This document shows, in pieces, positions 7,854-16,175 of a DNA stretch of 16,175 bases (position 1 is its first letter; each line of letters starts with the position of its first letter). Source of the DNA: an uncultured Streptococcus sp. Its GTDB lineage: Bacteria > Bacillota > Bacilli > Lactobacillales > Streptococcaceae. The stretch spans positions 1 through 16,175 of the forward strand of contig CAKPZX010000038.1 of the NCBI GenBank assembly GCA_934215455.1. The letters are read 5' to 3'. The notes under the pieces are model-generated. The model had not been told where the DNA came from. It saw only the letters and a list, made by a program, of their open reading frames with translations, and did not search any database. The position numbers were made by a program, and so were the translations under genes.

Positions 7854-10307
7854 ATGACAAGACAGAAACGGAAATATGCCATTGTGGATCTGGAAGCGAC
7901 CAGTGCTGGAAGCAATGCTAAGATCATTCAGGTTGGGATTGTCATCATCGAAGATGGGAGGATTACGCAATCCTATGAGACGGATGTGAATCCCCATGAA
8001 CGATTGGATGAGCATATCAAACAACTGACTGGCCTGACAGACGCTCGCTTGAAAAAAGCACCAGAGTTTGCACAAGTGGCAAAAGAAATTTTTGAATTAA
8101 TAGAAGATGCCGTCTTTGTGGCCCATAATGTCAAATTTGATGCGAATTTATTGGCAGAAGCCCTCTTTTGGGAAGGATTTGAACTAACGACTCCTCGGAT
8201 TGATACGGTTGAATTGTCTCAAATTTTCTATCCGACTTTAGAACGCTACAATTTAGGAGCGCTTGCGGCTGAACTGGAAATTGAGTTGCACCATGCTCAC
8301 TCCGCTTTAGCGGATGCTATGGCAACAGCCCAGCTGCTGTTGAAATTGAGAGAGAAAATTGCGAGCTTACCAAGAGGATTGATCGAAAAACTTCTTTCGA
8401 TGGCAGATTGTTTGATTTATGAATCGCGACTCTTAATAGAAGATGCGCTTGAAGACAGTAGCCTTTTTTTACCAGCTCATTTAGTAGAAGTTCATGGTCT
8501 CTATCTGCGAAAGCCACAACAGTTTTTAGAAAGTCGTCATTTGTCTGAACAGTTTGAACTCAATATGCAGCTGTTGGGAATGGAGGCTTATCCGGAGCAA
8601 AGAGAATTTGTTGCTTATATCGAGGACAGTTTGCAACGGCCACTTCCGAGTTTTATTGAAGCGCCAACGGGTATCGGGAAGACCTATGCCTATCTATTAA
8701 CGCTTTTGGCGAAAACCTCCAAGCGCATTCTTGTCAGTGTTCCAACTAAAATTCTTCAGGATCAAATTATGAAGAAGGAAGGAAAGACTATCCAAGATCT
8801 TTTCCAAATACCCTTTCATAGCCTAAAAAGTCCCAAGGATTACATCCAACTTGATAAATTTTATGAGGCCTTACAGAGTGAGTCAGATAACGGGATGATT
8901 CGACGCTTTAAAATGCAACTCTTGGTTTGGCTTACGATGACAGAAACGGGAGAGTTCAGTGAAATTGGTCAACTCTATCGTCATCTTCATTTTGTATCTG
9001 AAATATGCCACGATGGCCAATTGTCAAAGCGTTCGCTTTTTTATCAGGAAGATTTTTGGCGTCTCGGCCAGGAAAAAGTGAAAACCAGCCGAGTAATTCT
9101 GACCAATCATGCCTATCTGTTAACCCGTCTAGAAGATGATAAGAGTCTACTTCAAGAATCTGTTTTGGTCGTGGATGAAGCGCAAAAACTCTTCTTTGCT
9201 TTAGAACAGTTTTCACAGAGAGAAGAAACCTTGCAATCTCTTCTTCTAAGCTTGCAACATGCCATCGAAGAGGAGAAAGATCTGCTGCAGCGACGGTTGC
9301 TGGAAAGTATTCAATTTGAATTAAATGCCTGCTCTAAGGAAGTTGTACAAGGAAAAACAGCGATCTTATCAGATCAAACAGTGGCAAAAATTCGACAGGA
9401 TGTATCGGAATTAAAAAACGAATCTTTAGAGAATATAAGGGAATTGTTTGATGAGCGATACCAGATTTTTTGGATGGACAAGGAAGTGGTCGAAAGCCAC
9501 CAGATTCTTCGTCTCCATGGAGGAGTTGAGGACTTGCTATCCTTTAAGGAGTTTGTGCCTGAAGAAGTGCCCGTGCTCTTTGTATCAGCAACGATCGCGA
9601 TCAGTAAAAAGGTGCATTTACCTGCCCTTTTGGGATACCAAGAGCAGCAGATCTACCGGGTGCCAATAACAGTCAAACAACACCAGGAATTGTTGGTGCC
9701 GATAGATTTTCCAGATGTCGTTTCTTTATCTTCCGTGGAGTATGCAGGAGAGATTTGTCAGCTCATCGATGAACTCCTTCCTCTAAGAAAACCAATTTTT
9801 CTTTTGTTTACCTCAAAAGAATTGTTACTGGAGACGTCAAACGCCTTGAAGTTTCCTCATTTGGCCCAGTATCGAAATGGCGATGCAGCTAATATTAAGC
9901 GACGATTTGACCGAGGAGAAAGCTCTATTTTATTGGGAACAGGAAGCTTCTGGGAGGGAGTCGATTTTTCCCAACAAAAAGAAGTGATTCAAATCATCAC
10001 GCGCCTTCCTTTTGATAACCCTAAAGATTATATGGTTCAAAAGCTGAATATCCAACTCAGAGAACAGGGGAAAAATCCCTTTTATGACTATAGTCTTCCA
10101 GTCGCGATTTTAAGACTCAAACAGGCTATTGGGAGAACCAGCCGTTTTCAAGACCAGGAATCGTTGGTCCTCTTATTGGATCAGCGAGTGGTGACCAAAC
10201 GATATGGAAAACAAATTTTAGATGGCTTACAACAAGTATTGCCCCTTCACACGACAGTGAGAGAGCGGCTTGTTGAGCAAGCAGCTGCCTTTTTTGAAAG
10301 GAATTGA
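7854..10307 (+). CDS. dinG: DinG-type protein: DnaQ-like 3'-5' exonuclease fused to XPD-like helicase domain
   Basis: Nucleic-acid processing enzyme of 817 residues. The N-terminal DEDDh exonuclease domain (about 7-165) has D12 and E14 in DLEAT, D96 in HNVKFDAN, and H149 and D154 in HSALAD, so all catalytic residues are present. The superfamily 2 helicase domain follows, with Walker A APTGIGKT 270-277, motif II DEAQ 441-444 and motif VI QAIGRTSR 757-764. Only one cysteine (C385) lies between motifs I and II, so the Fe-S cluster of E. coli DinG/XPD is absent, as in the Staphylococcus aureus homologue, which was reported to act as a nuclease rather than a helicase. ATG 7854 is chosen: the in-frame TTG at 7824 lies upstream of the -10 box. 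No Shine-Dalgarno sequence precedes the start. The stop is 4 nt before the next gene. Confidence 0.92.
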   Translation: MTRQKRKYAIVDLEATSAGSNAKIIQVGIVIIEDGRITQSYETDVNPHERLDEHIKQLTGLTDARLKKAPEFAQVAKEIFELIEDAVFVAHNVKFDANLLAEALFWEGFELTTPRIDTVELSQIFYPTLERYNLGALAAELEIELHHAHSALADAMATAQLLLKLREKIASLPRGLIEKLLSMADCLIYESRLLIEDALEDSSLFLPAHLVEVHGLYLRKPQQFLESRHLSEQFELNMQLLGMEAYPEQREFVAYIEDSLQRPLPSFIEAPTGIGKTYAYLLTLLAKTSKRILVSVPTKILQDQIMKKEGKTIQDLFQIPFHSLKSPKDYIQLDKFYEALQSESDNGMIRRFKMQLLVWLTMTETGEFSEIGQLYRHLHFVSEICHDGQLSKRSLFYQEDFWRLGQEKVKTSRVILTNHAYLLTRLEDDKSLLQESVLVVDEAQKLFFALEQFSQREETLQSLLLSLQHAIEEEKDLLQRRLLESIQFELNACSKEVVQGKTAILSDQTVAKIRQDVSELKNESLENIRELFDERYQIFWMDKEVVESHQILRLHGGVEDLLSFKEFVPEEVPVLFVSATIAISKKVHLPALLGYQEQQIYRVPITVKQHQELLVPIDFPDVVSLSSVEYAGEICQLIDELLPLRKPIFLLFTSKELLLETSNALKFPHLAQYRNGDAANIKRRFDRGESSILLGTGSFWEGVDFSQQKEVIQIITRLPFDNPKDYMVQKLNIQLREQGKNPFYDYSLPVAILRLKQAIGRTSRFQDQESLVLLLDQRVVTKRYGKQILDGLQQVLPLHTTVRERLVEQAAAFFERN

Positions 10308-10311
10308 GAGA

Positions 10312-11292
10312 ATGAAAAATAAAGGATTTGGACTTGCAATTGCATTTGTACTGGCTCTTTGCGCCATGTTTTTGGGAACTTTCTTTCCCATCATTGGCTC
10401 CAGTGTCTTTGCTTTGATTTTAGGAATTGTCCTCAATGAATTAGTAGATTTGCCGGAGAATTCACGATCAGGACTGAACTGGTCCGGTAAGAAATTATTG
10501 CAGTATTCGATTATCTTCATGGGATTTAGCTTGCCGATTGCGACGGTTGCCTCTACAGGCTTGTCTTCTTTGAAGATTAGTCTGCCAACGATAACAGTTG
10601 CTTTTCTTGCAGCGATGATCTTTGGGAAAGTCTTTCATTTGAAATCTCACCTACGGACCTTAATTGGGTTTGGAACAGCTATTTGTGGTGGATCTGCTAT
10701 CGCAGCAGCAGCGCCGATCATTGAAGCGGATGAAGAGGAAATTGCCTTATCTATGTCAACCATCTTCTTCTTCAACATTTTGGCTGTCTTTATCTTTCCA
10801 GTATTAGGGCATGTATGGCATATGTCTAATTTTCAATTTGGCCTCTGGTCAGGAACAGCTATTAACGATACGTCATCAGTTGTAGCAGCAGCGTTTTCTT
10901 ATAGTAAGGCGGCGGGTGAAATGGCGACCATTGTTAAGTTGACACGAGCCCTAATGATTGTACCAGTTTGTTTGGGCTTGATCGGTTTAAAATGGTATCG
11001 GAGCAAGCAACAAGGAAGAAGCAAAGGAATGTTAAAGAAAATTATTCCTTGGTTCATCATTTGGTTTATTGTGGCTTCTATTCTTTCATCTATCGGCTTG
11101 GTACCTAAAGTGGTTCTTCCTTACCTAAAGGACCTTTCTCACCTCTTTATGGCCATGGCCTTGGTCGGAATCGGAAGCAAGGTTTCTTGGAAACAGTTCC
11201 GTGCAGCAGGAGCAGCCCCCCTTCTAGTAGGGTTGATTGCTTGGTTTTGTGTAGCAGGATCTAGCTTGATTCTACAAATGTTGTTCTATTAA
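10312..11292 (+). CDS. YeiH/UPF0324-family membrane protein (putative sulfate or sulfite exporter)
   Basis: Polytopic membrane protein of 326 residues with about ten hydrophobic segments. The two family hallmarks are present: GTAICGGSAI (121-130) followed by the acidic IIEADEEE (137-144), and SGTAINDTSSVVAAA (180-194). Homologues are annotated as YeiH-family sulfate exporters on thin evidence, so the substrate is uncertain. The ATG at 10312 is selected because AAAGGAA (10297-10303), inside the last codons of dinG, sits 8 nt upstream; the longer in-frame TTG start at 10270 lies inside dinG without a ribosome site. The 4-nt gap to dinG and 33-nt gap to rodA indicate one operon, though no functional link to either neighbour is obvious. 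Confidence 0.85.
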   Translation: MKNKGFGLAIAFVLALCAMFLGTFFPIIGSSVFALILGIVLNELVDLPENSRSGLNWSGKKLLQYSIIFMGFSLPIATVASTGLSSLKISLPTITVAFLAAMIFGKVFHLKSHLRTLIGFGTAICGGSAIAAAAPIIEADEEEIALSMSTIFFFNILAVFIFPVLGHVWHMSNFQFGLWSGTAINDTSSVVAAAFSYSKAAGEMATIVKLTRALMIVPVCLGLIGLKWYRSKQQGRSKGMLKKIIPWFIIWFIVASILSSIGLVPKVVLPYLKDLSHLFMAMALVGIGSKVSWKQFRAAGAAPLLVGLIAWFCVAGSSLILQMLFY

Positions 11293-11325
11293 TTGATTTG
11301 ATGATTCTCACAGAAAGGAACGTGA

Positions 11326-12555
11326 ATGAAGAAACATCATTTTTGGACGATTCACCTGGATTATTCGATCATTGGGATTGTCTTCGCCCTTCTTATGATT
11401 GGGATTTTATCTGTTTATGTAGCAGTTTCTCATGACTATCCGCAAATGGTGTGGCCTTTTTTAGGGCAACAATTGGCCTGGATTGGTGTGGGATGCGTCA
11501 TTTGCCTGATTGTGACCATTTTTAGCACGAAATTTCTTTGGAAAATCACTCCCTTTCTTTACCTGCTTGGCCTAGCCTTGATGGTTCTTCCCCTTGTGTT
11601 TTATAATCCCAACTTGGTAGCTTCAACAGGAGCTAAAAACTGGGTGGCTTATGGGAACATCACCTTATTTCAGCCCTCAGAATTTATGAAGATCCCCTTC
11701 ATCCTGATGCTGTCACGCTCTATTGTCCGATTTTTGCAAAGAAATAAGGGGCGTGAGCGATTATTACGACAAGATTGGTTTTTGATTCTAGAGTTGACCA
11801 TCTATACGATTCCGGTCTTTGCCTTATTGGCTCTCCAGCAGGACTTGGGAACGGCCTTAGTATTCTTGGCCATCTTTGCAGGCTTAGTGCTCGTTTCAGG
11901 AGTTTCCTGGAAAATTATCTTGCCGGTCATCTTGCTTCTGGTAGGTGGGTTAGCAGGCTTTCTCTTTCTCTTTCTTTCAGAAGGGGGTCGGGCTTTTCTG
12001 CACCAGCAAGTAGGGATGCCAACCTACCAGATGAACCGTATTTTAGCCTGGTTAAACCCTTTTGACTATGCACAAACCACCACCTACCAGCAGGCGCAAG
12101 GACAGCTAGCCATTGCCAGTGGTGGCCTCTTTGGTCAAGGCTTTAATGTCTCTAATTTATTGGTTCCCGTACGGGAGAGTGATATGATTTTTACGGTCGT
12201 AGCAGAGGACTTTGGTTTTGTTGGAGCTCTGGTGCTGTTGATCTTATATGTGACCCTGATTTACCGCATTTTAAAAATCACCCTCCAGTCTAATAACCAG
12301 TTTTATACCTATATTTCCATCGGATTTATTATGATGCTGGTCTTTCATATTTTTGAAAATGTCGGAGCAGTAACGGGTCTTCTCCCCTTGACAGGGATTC
12401 CCCTCCCCTTTATCTCACAAGGTGGGTCCTCTATTATTAGTAATCTGATTGGTATTGGTCTGGTCCTCTCAATATATAATCATAGTAGCAAAAAGAAAGA
12501 GCCAGAAGAAGGGCCTCCAATCCGTAAAAAAGTAGTCCTTAAAAAGGCGCAATAG
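11326..12555 (+). CDS. rodA: SEDS-family peptidoglycan glycosyltransferase RodA
   Basis: Membrane lipid II polymerase for peripheral (side-wall) peptidoglycan synthesis; it works with a class B penicillin-binding protein (PBP2b in pneumococcus), not encoded here. The 409 residues carry about ten membrane helices and the SEDS motifs GAKNW (102-106), QPSEFMK (116-122), the VRESDMIF motif whose D286 matches the catalytic aspartate of RodA/FtsW, and GIPLPFISQGG (357-367). Wording such as AVSHDYP and STGAKNWV matches pneumococcal RodA rather than FtsW. The C-terminus is a short basic cytoplasmic tail. The start has GAAAGGAA (11313-11320) at spacing 5. The next gene begins 28 nt after the stop, so it is probably cotranscribed. 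Confidence 0.95.
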   Translation: MKKHHFWTIHLDYSIIGIVFALLMIGILSVYVAVSHDYPQMVWPFLGQQLAWIGVGCVICLIVTIFSTKFLWKITPFLYLLGLALMVLPLVFYNPNLVASTGAKNWVAYGNITLFQPSEFMKIPFILMLSRSIVRFLQRNKGRERLLRQDWFLILELTIYTIPVFALLALQQDLGTALVFLAIFAGLVLVSGVSWKIILPVILLLVGGLAGFLFLFLSEGGRAFLHQQVGMPTYQMNRILAWLNPFDYAQTTTYQQAQGQLAIASGGLFGQGFNVSNLLVPVRESDMIFTVVAEDFGFVGALVLLILYVTLIYRILKITLQSNNQFYTYISIGFIMMLVFHIFENVGAVTGLLPLTGIPLPFISQGGSSIISNLIGIGLVLSIYNHSSKKKEPEEGPPIRKKVVLKKAQ

Positions 12556-12583
12556 GCACAATAGATAGAAAGAAGGAATGAAA

Positions 12584-13135
12584 ATGAAAAAAGTAGCAAC
12601 GATTTTAGCAAACGGTTTTGAAGAAATTGAAGCCTTGACCATTGTCGATGTTTTGAGACGGGCTGGGATCGACTGTGACCTTATTGGCATGGAAGAAACG
12701 GTCACAGGTTCTCACCAGATTACAGTGGAAGTCGATCGCCTCTGGAATGGGGACCTGTCAGATTATGATGGAATCTTTTTACCAGGTGGGATGCCAGGAG
12801 CTGCAAATTTGCGGGATAATCCGGAATTGATTGCAGCTCTTCAAGAAGAAAGTAGGAAGGGAAAAATCATTTCTGCGATTTGTGCAGCACCAATTGTCTT
12901 GGCGCGTGCCGGCCTCTTAAAAGATAAACACTATACGTGTTACGATGGTTTTGAAGAAGAGATTCAAGATGGACACTATCAGAAAGAAACAGTAGTGAAA
13001 GACGGGAATCTCTTGACCAGTCGTGGTCCTTCAACTGCGCTTGCCTTAGCCTATGCCTTGGTAGAGCAATTTGGAGGAGATGCCCAAAGCCTTCGTCAAG
13101 GAATGCTCTATCAAGATGTCTTTGGAGATGCTTAA
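12584..13135 (+). CDS. DJ-1/PfpI-family protein
   Basis: Cytoplasmic flavodoxin-like protein of the DJ-1/ThiJ/PfpI superfamily, 183 residues. The nucleophile-elbow cysteine is C100 in AICAAP, and E16 in GFEEIEA is the conserved glutamate that activates it, so the oxidation-sensitive or catalytic site is intact. Members have been described as deglycases, glyoxalases or redox sensors, and older annotation links them to thiazole monophosphate synthesis; the exact activity is open. Two ATG codons compete. The first (12578) directly abuts the AGAAGGA ribosome site with no spacing, whereas the second (12584) has 6 nt and gives the usual MKKVATIL start, so I use the second. It is the last gene before the terminator at 13233. 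Confidence 0.9.
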   Translation: MKKVATILANGFEEIEALTIVDVLRRAGIDCDLIGMEETVTGSHQITVEVDRLWNGDLSDYDGIFLPGGMPGAANLRDNPELIAALQEESRKGKIISAICAAPIVLARAGLLKDKHYTCYDGFEEEIQDGHYQKETVVKDGNLLTSRGPSTALALAYALVEQFGGDAQSLRQGMLYQDVFGDA

Positions 13136-13147
13136 AAGAGCTCTTTT
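13134..13147. repeat. 14-bp perfect palindrome at the end of the DJ-1 gene
   Basis: AAAAGAGCTCTTTT overlaps the TAA stop (13133-13135). As RNA it could form a short hairpin with a T-run, perhaps a weak terminator or pause site. It has too small a loop for a strong hairpin and may be chance. Downstream, CACCA/TGGTG (about 13153-13169) forms another weak hairpin; the rest of 13148-13232 shows nothing recognisable. Confidence 0.3.
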
Positions 13148-13232
13148 GGGCACCATATTTTCTGGTGAAAGTTTACATTCTATGACGGGAAATGACTTCT
13201 CTATGATTTAAAATGAAATGACCGTAAAAAAT

Positions 13233-13275
13233 GGCTAAAATCCCTCCTAAATGAGGGTTTTAGCTTATTTTTTTT
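13233..13275 (+). terminator. Rho-independent terminator between DJ-1 and HAD genes
   Basis: GCTAAAATCCCTC pairs with GAGGGTTTTAGC, with one unpaired base, around a CTAAAT-type loop and is followed by ATTTTTTTT. It should end the dinG-yeiH-rodA-DJ-1 transcript and insulate the following promoter. Confidence 0.85.
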
Positions 13276-13284
13276 GTCCATTTG

Positions 13285-13293
13285 TGGTATAAT
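13285..13293 (+). promoter_or_regulatory. Extended -10 promoter of the HAD-gyrB operon
   Basis: TGGTATAAT has a consensus -10 at 13288-13293 with the TG extension; no clear -35 is seen. The ATG at 13301 is only 7 nt after the hexamer, where transcription normally starts, so the mRNA probably begins at or next to the start codon. Confidence 0.7.
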
Positions 13294-13300
13294 ATTGACT

Positions 13301-13864
13301 ATGAATTATCATGATTTTATATGGGATCTTGGTGGGACGCTATTGGATAATTACGAAACGTCCACAAATGCCTTTGTAGCGACATTGAAGGACTTTCACA
13401 TCCAAGCCGATCATGATTCTGTTTATGCAGCATTAAAAATCTCAACACAGGATGCAATTCAGACCTTTGCACCTCATATTTCAAATTTTCGTACGGAATA
13501 CAAGAAAAAAGAAGCCCTGGGCTTGCAAGAGCCGGTCTTATTTGAGGGGGCAAAAGAGTTACTAGAAGAGATCCAAGCACATGGAGGACGCCATTTTTTG
13601 GTATCTCATCGGGATCGCCAAGTTTTGACCCTTCTTGATCAGACAGGTATTGCTCCCTTCTTTACGGAGATTGTAACAGCAGACGAGGACTTTCCTCGAA
13701 AACCAGACCCAGCCTCTATGCTTTATTTGAAGGAAAAATATGGCATTCAAGACGGTCTGGTCATCGGAGATCGTCCGATCGATATAGAAGCTGGGAAGGC
13801 TGCAGGGCTTTCGACCTATTTATTTGATACCATGCCCCACTTACACCAGTTTATATTTGAATAG
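13301..13864 (+). CDS. HAD-superfamily hydrolase with atypical motif I (DxGGT)
   Basis: Haloacid dehalogenase-superfamily protein of 187 residues, usually annotated as a phosphatase. Motif I reads DLGGTLLD: the nucleophile D9 and T13 are present, but the second aspartate of the usual DxDGT is G11. Motif II is S102 in LVSHR, motif III K134 in RKPDP, motif IV D157 and D161 in GDRPID. A helical cap of C1 type lies about 16-85. My memory of the pneumococcal neighbour of gyrB shows the same WDLGGTLLD, so the change seems to be a conserved family trait and not decay. No Shine-Dalgarno sequence precedes the ATG, and the in-frame TTG at 13274 lies upstream of the -10 box. gyrB follows after 12 nt. 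The substrate is unknown; it may not be a classical phosphatase. Confidence 0.87.
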   Translation: MNYHDFIWDLGGTLLDNYETSTNAFVATLKDFHIQADHDSVYAALKISTQDAIQTFAPHISNFRTEYKKKEALGLQEPVLFEGAKELLEEIQAHGGRHFLVSHRDRQVLTLLDQTGIAPFFTEIVTADEDFPRKPDPASMLYLKEKYGIQDGLVIGDRPIDIEAGKAAGLSTYLFDTMPHLHQFIFE

Positions 13865-15826
<1,962 letters not shown>

Positions 15827-15861
15827 AATTCACCGAACGCTTCCCATTAATGGATATTTTA

Positions 15862-15870
15862 TGGTATAAT
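15862..15870 (+). promoter_or_regulatory. Extended -10 promoter of ezrA
   Basis: TGGTATAAT gives a consensus -10 (15865-15870) with the TG extension and no good -35. A start near 15877 gives a leader of about 36 nt with AAGGAG (15900-15905) as a good ribosome site. Because no terminator follows gyrB, some readthrough from upstream is likely as well. A small ATTAC/GTAAT hairpin (about 15878-15893) lies in the leader. Confidence 0.65.
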
Positions 15871-15912
15871 TACTAGGATTACGTTCAAGTAATACGATGA
15901 AGGAGTTTTTAT

Positions 15913-16175
15913 ATGTCTAGTGGACTAATTGTTCTCATCTTTATTGTCGCCCTTATCTTGATTGTAGGATATGTGGTTGCAGTCATTTTGAGAAAACGAA
16001 ATGAAGCCTTACTGGCAGCACTGGAAGAACGAAAAGAAAAGTTATACAACCTTCCGGTCAACGATGAAGTAGAGGCCGTAAAAAATATGCATTTGATTGG
16101 TCAAAGTCAAATTGCATTTCGTGAATGGAATCAAAAATGGGTAGATTTATCCTTAAATTCATTTGCTGATATTGA
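15913..16175 (+). CDS. ezrA: Septation ring formation regulator EzrA, 3'-truncated by window edge
   Basis: Membrane-anchored regulator of FtsZ ring assembly that also links the ring to penicillin-binding proteins. Only 87 codons are visible of a protein normally about 570 residues long. They show a single N-terminal transmembrane anchor (about 4-26), then RKRN and the start of the long cytoplasmic helical-repeat domain. The stretch [20 protein letters not shown] (44-63) and the following [13 protein letters not shown] (64-76) agree almost residue for residue with pneumococcal EzrA as I remember it. The ATG at 15913 follows AAGGAG at spacing 7. The position directly after gyrB matches the pneumococcal order. 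No frameshift is seen before the window ends. Confidence 0.95.
   Translation, partial: MSSGLIVLIFIVALILIVGYVVAVILRKRNEALLAALEERKEKLYNLPVNDEVEAVKNMHLIGQSQIAFREWNQKWVDLSLNSFADI

Noticed and set aside
11775..12065. 96-codon plus-strand open frame
   Set aside because: It is an alternative frame inside rodA with low-complexity content and no ribosome site.
13081..13152. Inverted repeat TGCCCAAA / TTTGGGCA flanking the end of the DJ-1 gene
   Set aside because: The arms are 8 bp and 56 nt apart, one inside conserved coding sequence; there is no sign of a mobile element or attachment site.
13182..13211. Tiny 9-codon open frame between the DJ-1 gene and its terminator
   Set aside because: No Shine-Dalgarno sequence precedes it and such short frames are common by chance; it has no leader-peptide features.

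Overview
The window is a stretch of ordinary core chromosome from a low-GC Gram-positive coccus, almost certainly a Streptococcus of the mitis/sanguinis/parasanguinis side of the genus. The RodA, FtsE, FtsX, GyrB and EzrA proteins read like close relatives of the pneumococcal ones, and the order rodA - DJ-1-family gene - HAD hydrolase - gyrB - ezrA is the one I remember from pneumococcus. I see no mobile element, tRNA, rRNA, CRISPR array or prophage. The species assignment is a judgement from memory, not a computed match.

Layout: (1) 1-2456, the 3' part of a P-type Ca2+ ATPase gene, cut by the left edge and closed by a terminator. (2) 2483-3241, a single-gene aquaporin unit with its own promoter. 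It ends in a perfect hairpin shared with (3), a convergent metallophosphoesterase gene (3240-4097, minus). (4) 4237-7054, an operon of prfB (peptide release factor 2, with the autoregulatory +1 frameshift site intact), ftsE and ftsX, closed by a terminator that may also serve the convergent (5) MBL-fold hydrolase gene (7094-7735, minus). (6) 7835-13275, a probable operon of a dinG-type exonuclease/helicase gene, a YeiH-family membrane protein gene, rodA and a DJ-1/PfpI gene, ending in a hairpin terminator. (7) 13285-15826, a HAD hydrolase gene and gyrB. (8) From 15862, the promoter and first 87 codons of ezrA, cut by the right edge.

Functionally the window mixes ion and solute flux (Ca2+ pump, aquaporin, YeiH protein), translation termination (prfB), DNA topology and processing (gyrB, dinG) and cell-wall and division control. 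FtsEX activates peptidoglycan hydrolysis at the septum, RodA polymerises glycan strands for side-wall growth, and EzrA regulates the FtsZ ring.

The observations most worth a second look are modest. The dinG-type and HAD genes appear to give leaderless mRNAs, because the start codon lies 7-10 nt after an extended -10 box with no Shine-Dalgarno sequence; the metallophosphoesterase gene is a weaker third case. The aquaporin has a selectivity filter that fits neither the water-channel nor the glycerol-channel pattern. The HAD protein lacks the second motif I aspartate. I do not see a convincing undescribed multi-gene system here.
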